A DNA stretch of 22,154 nt from Verrucomicrobia bacterium UBA3214 (lineage in GTDB: Bacteria > Verrucomicrobiota > Kiritimatiellia > RFP12 > UBA1067), in the NCBI GenBank assembly GCA_002363575.1, contig DEWI01000040.1, positions 1 through 22,154 on the forward strand, in the 5' to 3' direction. The notes beneath the pieces were generated by a model. That model searched no databases and had not been told where the DNA came from. It was given only the letters and a program-made list of their open reading frames with translations. The position numbers were made by a program, and so were the translations under genes. Below, one piece after another: positions 1 to 14,579 of the stretch; the first letter of the stretch is position 1, and each line of letters opens with the position of its first letter.

Positions 1-278
1 GAATAATGCGTCGCGTCGAGGATCGTCGCGCGCACGACTACGAGGTTGCTGCGCTGGGAAATCGTCAGGCGCAGTGTGCTCTCGTCCAGCTCCTCGATCT
101 TCCAATCGTGCGGCGCGCCTATCATGATCGCCTTCTTCAGCGAAAAGCCATCCTGCAACATGACGGCGATATTCTCATATGCCGGCGGCGGTGTTGTATC
201 CGGCTCGCGGAATAGCGCGCAGCCTGCGAATACCGCGGCAAACGCCGCTGCGAATAGTGCCATTGCTGTCTTTTTCAT
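1..278 (-). CDS. Putative lipoprotein, N-terminal part (cut by window start)
   Basis: An open frame from the ATG at 278 runs off the window, giving 92 complete codons without a stop. The first 20 residues form a lipoprotein signal: MKK, a hydrophobic alanine-rich stretch, then FAGC with Cys20 as the expected lipidation site (Phe at -3 is less usual than Leu). A proline-rich linker follows (residues 29-32), then a segment with alternating charged and hydrophobic residues that includes GAPHDW near residue 54. A consensus Shine-Dalgarno and a promoter lie directly upstream, so this start is well supported. It should be exported and anchored to a membrane by its acylated cysteine. I do not recognise the mature domain and assign no function. 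It is likely monocistronic or first in its unit, separated from the upstream giant gene by about 350 bases. Confidence 0.8.
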   Translation of the reverse strand, partial: MKKTAMALFAAAFAAVFAGCALFREPDTTPPPAYENIAVMLQDGFSLKKAIMIGAPHDWKIEELDESTLRLTISQRSNLVVVRATILDATHY

Positions 279-284
279 TTCTGT

Positions 285-290
285 CCTCCT
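285..290 (-). promoter_or_regulatory. Shine-Dalgarno of the lipoprotein gene
   Basis: AGGAGG on the minus strand, six bases before the ATG at 278. It is a full consensus site and fixes the start codon. It contrasts with the exosortase gene in this window, which has no such site. Confidence 0.85.
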
Positions 291-302
291 CTGATGCCGT
301 GT

Positions 303-311
303 ATTATACCA
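303..311 (-). promoter_or_regulatory. Extended -10 promoter of the lipoprotein gene
   Basis: The minus strand reads TGGTATAAT, a perfect -10 hexamer with the TG extension, in an AT-rich patch within GC-rich DNA. Transcription should start near 296, giving a leader of under 20 bases that carries the Shine-Dalgarno. No convincing -35 box is visible at the usual spacing. It belongs to a family of five similar sites in this window. Confidence 0.75.
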
Positions 312-428
312 AAAATTTCCGGCATTCGCGCCACGCGACGCCAAAGGATCCTTTCCCGGGCTCCAATCCGCCACCTCCAGCATCGGGAGGGACACGCTTT
401 CGGCCATTCACAGGCCGGATGGGCCGGC

Positions 429-568
429 GACGGGCGTCGGTCGGAAACTGGCGGGCGTCGCAAGGTGCGGCGACGCCTGCAATCTGGCAAAGCGACCTGC
501 GCAGGGGCGATTATCCTCAGGCGTCACCCGGAGCGGCGACAGGCGTGGGGTTGGGAACGACGCCCGTC
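429..568. other. Foldable GGCGTC/GACGCC-rich intergenic element
   Basis: This gap between the giant beta-helix gene and the lipoprotein promoter has no credible gene. It repeats GGCGTC or its complement GACGCC several times. An 11-base inverted repeat pairs 429-439 with 558-568. Inside it, 451-461 pairs with 470-480 over 11 positions (one G-T wobble) around an 8-base loop, and 496-505 is the perfect palindrome CCTGCGCAGG. On the minus strand it would lie in the 3' untranslated region of the giant gene. It could be a structured transcript end, a small RNA or a dispersed palindromic repeat; the sequence alone does not decide. Confidence 0.5.
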
Positions 569-603
569 ACTTGGCTAATGGATACGGAAAGAGCCAGGCG
601 CCC

Positions 604-615
604 CCGGCGCGCCGG
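604..615. terminator. GC palindrome after the beta-helix giant gene
   Basis: CCGGCGCGCCGG is a perfect 12-base palindrome about 15 bases past the stop codon of the gene ending at 631. No T-run follows on the minus strand, so it is not a classical intrinsic terminator. It may block 3' exonucleases or assist termination. GC-rich DNA makes such palindromes commoner by chance. Confidence 0.3.
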
Positions 616-630
616 AAGAGCGGCGTGCCG

Positions 631-6003
<5,373 letters not shown>

Positions 6004-6016
6004 GTAACGCCGGATC

Positions 6017-6049
6017 TCACTGCATCCTTCCAGAATTCCCGCCACGCAT
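6017..6049 (-). CDS. Possible upstream leader ORF (10 codons)
   Basis: Between the promoter at 6090-6098 and the giant gene's ATG at 6003, the minus strand holds ATG at 6049 followed by nine codons and TGA, encoding MRGGNSGRMQ. A GAGG lies some ten bases before it. Its stop falls 13 bases before the giant gene's ATG, which has no good Shine-Dalgarno of its own. It is not in frame with the giant gene. It could be a leader peptide that delivers ribosomes to the main start, or chance. The alternative GTG start of the giant gene at 6045 would overlap it. Confidence 0.25.
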   Translation of the reverse strand: MRGGNSGRMQ

Positions 6050-6089
6050 TGCTTTCCGCCTCTAAAAACCCCTTCTGCATCCGGCTTAT

Positions 6090-6098
6090 ATTATAGCA
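6090..6098 (-). promoter_or_regulatory. Extended -10 promoter of the beta-helix giant gene
   Basis: The minus strand reads TGCTATAAT preceded by ATA. The predicted start near 6083 gives a leader of about 80 bases before the ATG at 6003. No -35 box is recognisable. The promoter separates this gene from the upstream chaperone gene, so the giant is probably its own transcription unit. Confidence 0.75.
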
Positions 6099-6132
6099 TA
6101 TCTGGCGGCATGCCGCGCATGCGGTTTACAGG

Positions 6133-6175
6133 CTTTCGCAATCCGCCCTTCCGGGATGGCGGCGCCCTTGCGAAG
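6133..6175 (-). terminator. Hairpin after the CesT-like gene
   Basis: CTTCGCAA (6175-6168 on the minus strand) pairs with TTGCGAAAG (6141-6133) with one bulge, and inside it CCGCC pairs with GGCGG around a ten-base loop. It begins two bases after the stop codon of the gene ending at 6178. No T-run follows, so it is a weak intrinsic terminator at best. It stands between two transcription units, which fits a termination or RNA-end role. Confidence 0.4.
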
Positions 6176-6177
6176 CG

Positions 6178-6636
6178 TCAAATGCTGATCATGTTGCCGC
6201 GTTCGCCGTTTTGGCCGTCGCCGGACTCTTTAAGTCTCTCCGCCCAGCCGTCGCAGAGCGCGACGATCCTCTCGAGCACATTGACGAAAGCGCCGGGATC
6301 GGCGGCGGCCTCGTCGAAATCAAAATAGTAGTTATAGACGAGCGTGCCGGTGGATTTTTCCAGCGCGAAGAATCCCCCGGCCGTCTCGGCGCCGAAAAGT
6401 CCGGCCGCCAGCAGCTCGCGATACACCGCGCAAGGCGTCTCCGGGCCTAGCGTGGCGATTTCGACGAAGCAGAGGATCTTGCCTGCCGGCGCGAGGTACT
6501 GGAGGCTCAGAGTGTACTTTTCGTCGATGCCCAGCGTGACCAGTCCCGTCTCGCCCGGCGTGAAGCCGTCGATTCCGGTAGCTTTGCGGACTTCGCCGAG
6601 GAATGCTTCGTAGTCTTTGTCGTTTGCGCCTTTCAT
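6178..6636 (-). CDS. CesT/Tir-type type III secretion chaperone-like protein
   Basis: This 152-residue, acidic, cytoplasmic protein has no signal peptide or membrane segment. Its pattern matches the CesT chaperone fold: an N-terminal helix (DYEAFLGEVRKATG, residues 8-21), paired strands (GLVTLGIDEKYTLSLQYL, then ILCFVEIATLG), a YRELLAAGLFG helix with AGGFFALE, another strand pair, and a C-terminal helix ending in CDGWAERL. CesT-family proteins are small dimers that hold type III effectors or act as general acidic chaperones. No effector or secretion apparatus gene is seen in this window, so the partner is unknown. The two flanking giants are Sec-type and unlikely clients. It lies 87 bases after the CoaC gene and has only a weak Shine-Dalgarno. 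The family call rests on pattern recognition. Confidence 0.7.
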   Translation of the reverse strand: MKGANDKDYEAFLGEVRKATGIDGFTPGETGLVTLGIDEKYTLSLQYLAPAGKILCFVEIATLGPETPCAVYRELLAAGLFGAETAGGFFALEKSTGTLVYNYYFDFDEAAADPGAFVNVLERIVALCDGWAERLKESGDGQNGERGNMISI

Positions 6637-6723
6637 GTCGTTTCTCTAGTCGTTTCGCGTTTGATCGTTCAGAAAACCTTCGCGCCTGCGCGCCGCGGAC
6701 GCCGTTGCGGCACGGGATGGGCG

Positions 6724-7275
6724 TCAAGAAACGCGCGGTCGCGCCGCTGCGAGTCTGTTCACGGCCTCAAAAATCTCCGCCGGGCTGGACATGCGGCCCT
6801 TGGCGTTCGTTCCGCACGCGAGGAAACCGGTCTCCGGGCCGATCACCTCAATGCCGCGCGCGGCTAGCGCGGCGATGTTTTCCTGCGTCGCGGGGTTCTC
6901 CCACATCCCCACGTTCATCGCCGGCGCCACGGCGACGGGCGCTTTCGTCGCCAGCAGCAGCGAAGAGAGGAGATTGTCGGCAATGCCGCAGCGCATCTTC
7001 GCGAGCGTGTTCGCGCTCGCCGGCGCCACGACGGCGACATCCGCCCAATCCGCGAGCGAAATGTGGCCCGGCTTCCAGCCGTCCGGCTGCGCGAAGGAAT
7101 CGATCGAAACCGGATAGCGCGAAAGCGTCTGGAAGGTAAGCGGCGCGACGAACATGCACGCGGCGTCCGTCATCGCGACGCGGACTTCGTCGCCGGCATC
7201 GACGAACATTCTAACGAGTTCCGCCGCCTTGTAGGCGGCTATCGACCCCGTCACTCCCAAAAGAACATGCTTCAT
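6724..7275 (-). CDS. coaC: Phosphopantothenoylcysteine decarboxylase (single-domain CoaC)
   Basis: This 183-residue flavoprotein of the HFCD family decarboxylates 4'-phosphopantothenoylcysteine to 4'-phosphopantetheine in coenzyme A synthesis. The FMN-binding start GVTGSIAAYK is at residues 7-16, the catalytic His71 lies in GHISLADWAD, PAMN is at 118-121, and the flap cysteine is Cys154 in FLACG. These match the spacing of the decarboxylase half of bacterial Dfp (CoaBC). The protein stops just after this domain, so the ligase half (CoaB) is absent and must be encoded elsewhere. The ATG at 7275 has a good Shine-Dalgarno (AAGGAG, 4 bases upstream). It follows uvrA after 46 bases and is probably co-transcribed. 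Other HFCD flavoproteins, such as UbiX-like or lantibiotic decarboxylases, are less likely given the PAMN and Cys motifs. Confidence 0.9.
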   Translation of the reverse strand: MKHVLLGVTGSIAAYKAAELVRMFVDAGDEVRVAMTDAACMFVAPLTFQTLSRYPVSIDSFAQPDGWKPGHISLADWADVAVVAPASANTLAKMRCGIADNLLSSLLLATKAPVAVAPAMNVGMWENPATQENIAALAARGIEVIGPETGFLACGTNAKGRMSSPAEIFEAVNRLAAARPRVS

Positions 7276-7303
7276 CTTTCTCCTTTCCCGTAATGCGTTC
7301 GCC

Positions 7304-7319
7304 GCGCGTCTTCCCGCGC
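7304..7319 (-). terminator. Small GC hairpin after uvrA
   Basis: GCGCG and CGCGC flank a six-base loop, starting two bases after the uvrA stop codon and ending about 20 bases before the Shine-Dalgarno of the next gene. There is no T-run. It may mark an RNA end or simply be chance in GC-rich DNA. Confidence 0.25.
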
Positions 7320-7321
7320 CG

Positions 7322-10108
7322 TCAGAGGAATTTGCCCGTCACGGACGCCGGGCACGCGCGAATCTTCTCCACCGGCCCTTCGCAGACGAGATTGCCGCCT
7401 GCATCGCCGCCGCCGGGCCCGAGATCGATTATCCAGTCCGCGCACTTCATGACGTCCGTATTGTGCTCGATAACGACGATCGTGTTGCCTTGGTCGCGCA
7501 GCGACAGCAGCAGCGCCATTAGCTTTGCGACATCGTCGAAATGCAGCCCCGTCGTAGGCTCGTCGAGGAGATACAGCGTGCGGCCGGTCGAGCGCCGCGA
7601 AAGCTCCGTCGCCAGTTTTATGCGCTGCGCTTCTCCTCCGGAGAGCGTCGTGGCGCTCTGCCCCAGCGCGATATACCCCAGCCCGACATCGGCAAGCGTC
7701 TGGAGCTTGCGCTGCAGCGTCGGCACGCGGGCGAAGAATTTCGCGGCTTCCGCCACTGTCATTTCGAGGACGTCGGCGATGGATTTCCCGCCGTACAGGA
7801 CTTCGAGCGTCTCGGAGTTGAAGCGCTTGCCGCCGCATTGCTCGCACGTCACGAAAACATCGGGGAGGAAGCTCATTTCGAGCTTGCGCATGCCGTCGCC
7901 TCCGCAGGATTCGCAGCGGCCGCCTTTGACGTTGAAGGAGAAGCGGCCGGCCGTGTAGCCGCGCGCGCGCGCCGCCTCCGTCTTCGCGAACAGCTCGCGA
8001 ATCTCCGAGAAGAACCCGACGTACGTGGCGGGATTGGAGCGCGGCGTGCGCCCGATCGGCGACTGGTCGATCTCGATCACCTTGTCGAAATTCTCCTGCC
8101 CGGTGATCTTGCGGAACGCGCCCGGCGCTTCCTTCGCATGGTAGAACTCGCGCATCAGCGCGCGCTTCAGGGTCTCGTCGATCAGCGTGGATTTCCCCGA
8201 ACCGCTCACGCCGGTCACGACCGTGAAGGAACCGACGGGGATGTGCGCGGTTATATTCTTTAAATTGTGCTCGCGCGCGCCGTGGACGGTGAGAAATTTC
8301 GCCGGCCCTTTCGAAGGCTTGGAAGGTTTCGCCGGCGGCTTCACGGCGCGCCTCCCGGAGAGATAGTCCGCAGTGAGGGAATCCGCCTTCAAAAGCCCTT
8401 TGAAATCCCCCTGGTACATGACGCGCCCGCCTTCGCGCCCGGCGCCAGGCCCGAGATCGACGATGTAATCGGCGTTGCGCATCATCTCTTCGTCGTGTTC
8501 GACGATGACGACGGTGTTTCCGCGGTCGCGCAGATCCTTCAGCGTGGCGATCAGCCTGTCGTTGTCGCGCGGATGCAGGCCGATCGTCGGCTCGTCCAGA
8601 ACGTACAAAACGCCCGTAAGCCCGGAGCCGATTTGCGTGGCGAGGCGGATGCGCTGCATCTCGCCGCCCGAAAGCGTGGCGGATGCGCGGTCCAGCGTCA
8701 GATAATCCAGCCCGACGTCGAGCAGGAACTGCTCGCGCCTGACGATTTCCTTGACCACTTCCGCGACAGGCGCGAACTCCCGCCCCTTCAAGGATTTGAA
8801 GAAGGCGAGGGAATCCTTGACGCCGAGCGCCATCGCTTCGACGATCGTCTTGCCGGCGACGCGCGCGGCGCGCGCTTCTGGGCGCAGGCGCGCGCCCCCG
8901 CAATCCGGGCACGTGCGGAAATTCTGGTATGCCTCGTACTTCTGGCGGACTTCGTCGTCTTCCGCTTCGTCGAGCTTGCGCTGAAGCGCGGCCAGCACGC
9001 CTTCGAAGGGACGATCGACGCGCCGCCATTCAAGCACGAGATTGTCCTTGAAGCCGTGCATCAGGCCGTGCCGGAATGCCGCTGGCAGTTTTTCGTATGG
9101 CGTTGCGAGGCTCACGCGATACTGCGCGGCGATTCTCGCCAGCAGCTCCTTGTGGTAGAGTATCGCCATCTGGCCGCCGAGGCGCCGCCATGGATGTATC
9201 GCCTCTTCGAGCGGCAGCGTGCGGTCGGGCACGACGAGATTTTCGTCGAAGTAGTAAAGCTGGCCCAGCCCCCCGCATGTCGGGCACGCGCCGAACGGAG
9301 AGTTGAACGAAAACGAGCGCGGCTTCAACTCCTCGAAAGATATGCCGCAATGCACGCATGCGTTCAGCTCGGAAAACACGGTGGAAGACGCCGGCTCGCC
9401 GGGCCGCTCCAGCTCCAGAATCCCCTTGCCGGCCTTGAGCGCTAGCTCCACGGAATCGGTCAAGCGCGTCTTGCCGGCCGGCAGCACGAGGCGATCCACG
9501 ACGACGTCGATGCTGTGGTTCTTCTTCTTGTCCAGCTCAGGTGGCTCGTCGAGATCGTAAAGCGCGCCATCCGCGCGGATGCGCGCGAAGCCTGCGCGCT
9601 TGAGCATCGCGAACACGTCCTCGTGGCGCCCCTTCTTGCCCTTGACGACCGGCGCGTAGATTATCGCCTTGCCGGGCGCCATCTTCATTATCGCTTCGAC
9701 GATCTGCTCAGCGCTCTGCTTCGTGACCGGGCGGCCGCACTTCGGGCAGTGCGCATGCGACACCGAGCCGTAGAGCAATCGCAAGTAGTCGTGGATCTCC
9801 GTGACGGTAGCGACGATCGAGCGGGGATTGCCGCCCGTCGTGTGCTGCTCTATGGAAATCGCCGGCGAGAGGCCTTCGATCTTTTCGACGTCCGGCTTCT
9901 GCATGCGGTCGAGAAACTGGCGCGCGTACGCGCTGAGAGACTCCACGTACCGCCTTTGCCCTTCCGCATACAAAGTGTCGAAGGCGAGGGAGGATTTGCC
10001 GGAGCCGGAAAGCCCGGTCACCACCGTGAGAGAATTGCGCGGTATCGTGACGTCGATCCCGCGGAGATTGTGGACGCGCGCGTTCTTTATTATTATCGGT
10101 CCTGACAT
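7322..10108 (-). CDS. uvrA: UvrABC excinuclease subunit A
   Basis: UvrA is the damage-recognition ATPase of nucleotide excision repair; as a dimer it loads UvrB at lesions. From the ATG at 10108 the protein has 928 residues, normal for the family. It has both ABC modules: Walker A GLSGSGKS at residues 32-39 and a second GVSGSGKS, two LSGGE signatures ([12 protein letters not shown] and [12 protein letters not shown]), and two LDEPT Walker B motifs. Zinc-binding CxxC pairs are seen at about 251-254 with 275-278, and again as CESC/CEQC in the second half. The frame stays open to a GTG at 10186, whose bases overlap the upstream stop as GTGA, but the 26 extra residues do not look like UvrA. The conserved start [16 protein letters not shown] decides for 10108, although its Shine-Dalgarno is poor. 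uvrB is not in the window. Confidence 0.97.
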   Translation of the reverse strand: MSGPIIIKNARVHNLRGIDVTIPRNSLTVVTGLSGSGKSSLAFDTLYAEGQRRYVESLSAYARQFLDRMQKPDVEKIEGLSPAISIEQHTTGGNPRSIVATVTEIHDYLRLLYGSVSHAHCPKCGRPVTKQSAEQIVEAIMKMAPGKAIIYAPVVKGKKGRHEDVFAMLKRAGFARIRADGALYDLDEPPELDKKKNHSIDVVVDRLVLPAGKTRLTDSVELALKAGKGILELERPGEPASSTVFSELNACVHCGISFEELKPRSFSFNSPFGACPTCGGLGQLYYFDENLVVPDRTLPLEEAIHPWRRLGGQMAILYHKELLARIAAQYRVSLATPYEKLPAAFRHGLMHGFKDNLVLEWRRVDRPFEGVLAALQRKLDEAEDDEVRQKYEAYQNFRTCPDCGGARLRPEARAARVAGKTIVEAMALGVKDSLAFFKSLKGREFAPVAEVVKEIVRREQFLLDVGLDYLTLDRASATLSGGEMQRIRLATQIGSGLTGVLYVLDEPTIGLHPRDNDRLIATLKDLRDRGNTVVIVEHDEEMMRNADYIVDLGPGAGREGGRVMYQGDFKGLLKADSLTADYLSGRRAVKPPAKPSKPSKGPAKFLTVHGAREHNLKNITAHIPVGSFTVVTGVSGSGKSTLIDETLKRALMREFYHAKEAPGAFRKITGQENFDKVIEIDQSPIGRTPRSNPATYVGFFSEIRELFAKTEAARARGYTAGRFSFNVKGGRCESCGGDGMRKLEMSFLPDVFVTCEQCGGKRFNSETLEVLYGGKSIADVLEMTVAEAAKFFARVPTLQRKLQTLADVGLGYIALGQSATTLSGGEAQRIKLATELSRRSTGRTLYLLDEPTTGLHFDDVAKLMALLLSLRDQGNTIVVIEHNTDVMKCADWIIDLGPGGGDAGGNLVCEGPVEKIRACPASVTGKFL

Positions 10109-10162
10109 TGGAAACCCCGGATTGACTGATTCGCCGCCACTGGCCGGCGCCTTGCAACATCC

Positions 10163-10174
10163 AGCAAGCTTGCT
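10163..10174. other. Palindrome between the B-repeat gene and uvrA
   Basis: AGCAAGCTTGCT is a perfect 12-base palindrome eight bases after the stop of the B-repeat gene. The 74-base gap shows no promoter of the TGnTATAAT type. The palindrome could be an RNA-end hairpin or an operator half; nothing decides. Confidence 0.25.
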
Positions 10175-10182
10175 TCGCCTCT

Positions 10183-13100
10183 TCACTGCGCAGGGACGAT
10201 TTCCAGGCCGGCGAGGCCTTCGGCCGTCGCGTAGAATCTGCCGCCGGAAAGCATCCCTGCGAACTTCACCGTCTTGCCGACGAGACGCCCGTTTTCCACT
10301 CTCCAGAGTTTGAACGAGCCGCTTGCCGTCCCCTTCTTAGCAGCGTACGAAACGCGGAAGCGCGCGAGATTCGCCGGCGTCCTGCCGCTCGCGATCTTCA
10401 CGTATGAAAGCGGCGGAGAGAAGTTCTTGTCGAGCGCGATTTTCCCCGCTGTCTTCACCGCCTTCCACTTGCCGCCGCTCACGGTGAAGGCGGGGGCGAG
10501 CGCCGGCGTCGCCGCCACCTGGTCGAGTTCGGTGCGCTCCAGCCAGTATTGTCCGTCGACCGCCTCGAAAGCGAGGCTGTAAACGCCGTCGGCGAGATTC
10601 GCGAGCGGCGCGGCGCTCGCCAGCTTCCACGCGCCGTTGCCGTTCGCATCCACCGACGCCGTCGCGTCTTTCTCGATCCACACGACGAAGCCGATGCCGT
10701 TCTTCGCATTGACGACGGGTATTGCGAAAGCCTTGTCTTCGGCCAGCACGCCCTGCGAAGAAATCGAAACCCTCTTGCGCCCGGGAAGCGTGCCTGCGAG
10801 TTTCGCCTTGCCCTTCTTCGAGACCGTCAGCGTGAAAAGCGCGTAGTCGCCGCCGGCATCGAACACGAGCGTCCAGACGCCTTGCGGCATTTCCGCCGTG
10901 AGCGCGTGGCCGGCCGTCCCCGCCTTCGACTTCGAGAAGTCGCGCGCGGCTTCCACGGCCATGCCCTGGAAAGTCCCGCCGAGCGCCAGCTCGCCGTAGA
11001 TTATGCCGAATTCGTCGACGTTGTTGCCGCCTGTCGCGACGACCGTACGGTAAACGGATTTGCCGCCACCAAGCCACGTGGCGGTGATCGTGGATTTCAC
11101 CGTCGCCGCCCCCTTGGAAGCTTTTGTCGCGACTTTCAGGAGCGCGCGAATCTCGCCGCTTTGTTTGTCGCGCAGCCAGCCGTTGTACGTAGCGGCAGCC
11201 GCGCCGGTAAATTCGCCCGCCGCCTGAATCCCCGAAGGCAGCAGAGAACGCGACGCGCCGCCGGATTCATCGTCCTCGGCCGCTTTCCATAGCGCGGTCA
11301 GCACGACGAGCGCGCCGTCTTCCGCAGCGAGATTCGCGACTTGCGCGCCGTCGGCGAATACCGCGCCGTCCTGCGCCGACCATCCGGCGAATACATGGCC
11401 TTCGCGCGCGAATGCGTTCGCAGGCAGCGCGGCGGACGCGTCGAACTCCAGCGTCAGATCGTCCATCGCGCCAGCGCCTTCGCCCGGCGCGAAACGTATC
11501 GTGTAGGAGATGGGCTTCCAGACGGCGCAAAGCGTCACTTGCGCGCCGTCGTCCGTCGCCAGGTTCGCGATCTCCCCGCCGTCGGCGAAAACGGCTTCGC
11601 CGTCTGGCGTCTTCGCCCAGCCAGCGAATGAATAGCCCGTGCGCGAGAAGGCGTTGCGCGGCAGCGCCGCGCTCTCGTAGTACTCGAGAGAAAGCGGCGG
11701 CATCTCGCCTTCGCCGCCATTGGCCGCGAACGCGACGGTATAGGCGACGGGCTGCCATATCGCGACGAACTCGAACGTCGCGCCGTCCTCTTCGCTGAGA
11801 TTGGATACCGTCGCGCCATCGGCATACACGATTTCGCCGGAGCGCCATCCGGCGAATTTGCAGCCTGTCTTCGCGAAGGCGTTCTTCGCCAGCGTCTCTT
11901 CCTTGCCGTAGGAAAGGGTTTGATCGGGCATTTCACCCGTCGCGCCTTCGCCGCCGGTGTAGCGGATCGTGCAGGTGTTCGCCTTCCACTGCGCGGAAAG
12001 AACGGTGTCGGCGGCGATGGCGTCCGTGCATTCGCGGTCGCCGTAGCAAGCCGCGGTGGAGGCGTCGAGCCAATGCGAGAAGGCGTAGCCGGCGCGCGTA
12101 AATCTGTTGCGCGGCAATGTGCCGTAATCGCCGACGTAGAACTCAGCGTTGGTCATCACGCCGACGCCGCCGTTCGCGTCGAAAGAAACATTGATCCGCC
12201 CGTCCGGAATCCACTCGATGCCGCCGATGAATACGGTCTGCCACTGCGAATTCACCTCGAACTCCAGCAGCGTCGCGCCGCCGTCCGCAGGCTCGATGCG
12301 CACGCTGTACGCCGCCAGATTCGTGGGGCACTGCGGCGAAACCGCCTCGACGGTTACTGCGTTGGTCTTGAAGAACAAGCCGTATTCGTTGGAGGAAGGC
12401 ATTCCGATTCCAGGCGTCGCCCCTGCCTGCACGAAAGGCAAATCCGAGAATGCGCGGAAGTTCAGCGTCCCGGAGCCGTAGATATTGGCCTGGAGTGCCG
12501 TCCGCCCGCCTCTGGGGAATGCGATCATCGCTGCGCCGTCTGCTTCCGCGACATCGTTGGTGGCGAGGCATCCGGAATCTCCAGCGCGAAGCTTCAGCGC
12601 GACATCGCTGCCGATCGCGTACCCGAAGTCGTCCGTCGAACGCTCCCATAGCGCGTCAAGCTCTACGACGCCGCCGTCTGTCGCGGAGAGCTTTGCGACT
12701 TCTTCGCAATCCGCATATGCCGCGACATCCGAAACATCGTTCGTCGCCCATCCTGCGAAAATCCATGCGTCTGTCTTGCCGCGCTTGAAGGCGTTTGGCG
12801 CCAGCGCCTGCGGGACGTCGTAGATGAAAGACTGCGCATCCATGCGCCCTTGCGCAGGCCCGGGATAGAAGACGACGCGATATTCGTTTGTCTTATAGAG
12901 CGCCGATGCGGCGAAGTTCTCCGTGACGCTCTCAATATCCCTGCTCCAGCCAAGGAAGGTATGGCCCGTCCAGGAATCAAGCTCCGCGGCGGACGGCGGC
13001 ACCGCGGCGTCCCGCTCGAAGACTTGCTGGCTTGCGGAGACGGCTTCGCCTTCCGCGCCGCGCCGCCAGTCCAATGCGACAGTATAGATCGCTTTCGGCT

Positions 13101-14496
13101 CCCAGCGCGCGCGCAGGATCGTTATGTCGTCGCGCGCGACCTCGTCGCCGGTCTTGATTTGGATGCTAGTCCCCGTCTCTGCGGCGTCCGTCCACCATCC
13201 GCGGAACCATGCGTCGCGGCGCGCCAGTTCCGGCAGCGAATATTTCTCGTCGATATATGCGACGATGGAACCTGCCGCGCCGGGCGGATCGAAGACGGGT
13301 TGATACTGCGCATCCTCCGGAGTCGCCGCATCAAGCGCAATCGTCATCGGGCGCTTCTCCCAGACGCCGTAGAGACGGATCGCCGCGCCATCCGCCGCGA
13401 CGCCGAGCGCGCGCCCCGAAGGCGAAAGCATCTGCCCCGGCGCGAAATCCGCGCGCGCCGCGGCGCTGGAAAGCGCCCACCCTGCGAACTCGCAGCCCGT
13501 GCGCTTCCACGCCGCCGGCGCAGATGCAAGCGCAGCTGCGGACGAATACGAAAGCGTCGCGCCGGGCGGCGCGGCGGGCGCCCCGGAGCAGTTCCAATCG
13601 TAGCCGAGGGTATATGAGAATTCTTTCCAATGCGCGTAGAGTGTGGTTATGTCGTCGCGCGCGACTTCCGAGCCGTCGGCTATCTTCTCGCCGCCGTCAG
13701 GCGCCGTGAACCATCCGAGGAAATCGCATCCTTCGCGCACTGGCGTGCCGAGCGCGTACTTGTCGCCGATATAGACGGTGACGGCGCTTTGCGGCGCGAC
13801 GCCGCCGCGCGCATCCAGTGCGATCGCCATGGGCCGCTTCTCCCAAACCGCGTAAAGAACGATTTGCGCGTTCTCCGCGGCGCCGAACGCGGCGCCGGCG
13901 TTCTCCACCGTAGCGCCCGCGGCATACGCCGCAGCGCCTGCGGAAGACGTCGCCCAGCCCTTGAATTCGCAGCCCGCCGGCGTTTCGCTCCAGAGGGAAT
14001 CCGGGCTTGCCAGCGTCACGCTGTTTGTATAGGAGAGCGCAACGGCGCCGAAGTTTCCGCTGTGGCGCGAATCGTTCGCGTTGTAGGCGAGAGTCCAGGA
14101 ATACCACTTGAAGCTCGGCGCGAGATAGAATGCGCCCGTCGTTGTCTCCACGCCGGCGACGTCTATGCCGCGCGCCGTGATCGTCGTGCCGTAATACGTG
14201 CAGGACGGCGAAAACGTTTCGAGGTTCGCGGCGTATATCATTTCACGCGCGGAGAAGAGCAGCCACTTCTCCACTCCGTGGCCTTCCGGGGGGATGGCGG
14301 TGAACTGCGTCTCGATGTTCGGGCCGAACATCGCCGGGTACGCCGATGGCGTGGTCACGACCGCGCCGCCGCTCTGCGCCGCCTTCAGCACGCCGTCGAG
14401 ATAGTAGTATGTAAACGGCGCCAGAGTCGTCGCGTGCGCCGCGATCGCGAATATCGCAGCCGCGGCGGCGCAAAACCTCTTCAGTCCATTTGCCAT
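10183..14496 (-). CDS. Giant secreted protein with ten InlB-like B-repeats
   Basis: This 1437-residue exported protein starts with a signal peptide (about residues 1-21, cut near AAHA). From about 133 to 1070 it carries some ten copies of a 70-85 residue module of the Listeria InlB B-repeat type (Flg_new family). Each has a strand such as [12 protein letters not shown], a turn GY.FAGW, and an end such as CAVWKP or YAHWKE. Repeats 1-6 occupy about 133-617 and repeats 7-10 about 766-1070; the fifth is shortened. The 150 residues between the blocks are a different beta-rich segment. The C-terminal 360 residues are repeat-free and beta-rich, ending GLEIVPAQ; no PEP-CTERM, LPXTG or barrel is visible. 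B-repeats are extended surface stalks, so a surface or matrix role is inferred. The ATG at 14496 has AAGGAG six bases upstream; an in-frame TTG at 14502 is less likely. Confidence 0.88.
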   Translation of the reverse strand: MANGLKRFCAAAAAIFAIAAHATTLAPFTYYYLDGVLKAAQSGGAVVTTPSAYPAMFGPNIETQFTAIPPEGHGVEKWLLFSAREMIYAANLETFSPSCTYYGTTITARGIDVAGVETTTGAFYLAPSFKWYSWTLAYNANDSRHSGNFGAVALSYTNSVTLASPDSLWSETPAGCEFKGWATSSAGAAAYAAGATVENAGAAFGAAENAQIVLYAVWEKRPMAIALDARGGVAPQSAVTVYIGDKYALGTPVREGCDFLGWFTAPDGGEKIADGSEVARDDITTLYAHWKEFSYTLGYDWNCSGAPAAPPGATLSYSSAAALASAPAAWKRTGCEFAGWALSSAAARADFAPGQMLSPSGRALGVAADGAAIRLYGVWEKRPMTIALDAATPEDAQYQPVFDPPGAAGSIVAYIDEKYSLPELARRDAWFRGWWTDAAETGTSIQIKTGDEVARDDITILRARWEPKAIYTVALDWRRGAEGEAVSASQQVFERDAAVPPSAAELDSWTGHTFLGWSRDIESVTENFAASALYKTNEYRVVFYPGPAQGRMDAQSFIYDVPQALAPNAFKRGKTDAWIFAGWATNDVSDVAAYADCEEVAKLSATDGGVVELDALWERSTDDFGYAIGSDVALKLRAGDSGCLATNDVAEADGAAMIAFPRGGRTALQANIYGSGTLNFRAFSDLPFVQAGATPGIGMPSSNEYGLFFKTNAVTVEAVSPQCPTNLAAYSVRIEPADGGATLLEFEVNSQWQTVFIGGIEWIPDGRINVSFDANGGVGVMTNAEFYVGDYGTLPRNRFTRAGYAFSHWLDASTAACYGDRECTDAIAADTVLSAQWKANTCTIRYTGGEGATGEMPDQTLSYGKEETLAKNAFAKTGCKFAGWRSGEIVYADGATVSNLSEEDGATFEFVAIWQPVAYTVAFAANGGEGEMPPLSLEYYESAALPRNAFSRTGYSFAGWAKTPDGEAVFADGGEIANLATDDGAQVTLCAVWKPISYTIRFAPGEGAGAMDDLTLEFDASAALPANAFAREGHVFAGWSAQDGAVFADGAQVANLAAEDGALVVLTALWKAAEDDESGGASRSLLPSGIQAAGEFTGAAAATYNGWLRDKQSGEIRALLKVATKASKGAATVKSTITATWLGGGKSVYRTVVATGGNNVDEFGIIYGELALGGTFQGMAVEAARDFSKSKAGTAGHALTAEMPQGVWTLVFDAGGDYALFTLTVSKKGKAKLAGTLPGRKRVSISSQGVLAEDKAFAIPVVNAKNGIGFVVWIEKDATASVDANGNGAWKLASAAPLANLADGVYSLAFEAVDGQYWLERTELDQVAATPALAPAFTVSGGKWKAVKTAGKIALDKNFSPPLSYVKIASGRTPANLARFRVSYAAKKGTASGSFKLWRVENGRLVGKTVKFAGMLSGGRFYATAEGLAGLEIVPAQ

Positions 14497-14502
14497 GGCC
14501 AA

Positions 14503-14508
14503 CTCCTT
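14503..14508 (-). promoter_or_regulatory. Shine-Dalgarno of the B-repeat giant gene
   Basis: AAGGAG on the minus strand with six bases to the ATG at 14496. It rules in favour of that ATG over the TTG two codons upstream. Confidence 0.8.
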
Positions 14509-14555
14509 CCGTTTTCAAACGCTGTGCTTCCGCCGGGAACCCGAAGCTGGGCGAA

Positions 14556-14576
14556 GGCGCGCTCCCGCGGCGCGCC
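14556..14576 (-). terminator. GC hairpin after rho
   Basis: GGCGCGC and GCGCGCC form a perfect seven-base stem around a seven-base loop, three bases after the rho stop. No T-run follows. Its core (GCGCTCCCGCG on the plus strand) recurs in a hairpin at 22075-22092, hinting at a dispersed palindromic repeat rather than a dedicated terminator. Confidence 0.4.
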
Positions 14577-14579
14577 CGC

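Noticed and set aside
7272..9029. 585-codon frame on the minus strand inside uvrA
   Set aside because: Arg-rich shadow frame; the UvrA frame carries all motifs without interruption.
10108..10186. Extended uvrA start at GTG 10186 overlapping the upstream stop as GTGA
   Set aside because: The 26 extra residues do not resemble UvrA N-termini, which begin at the segment coded from 10108.
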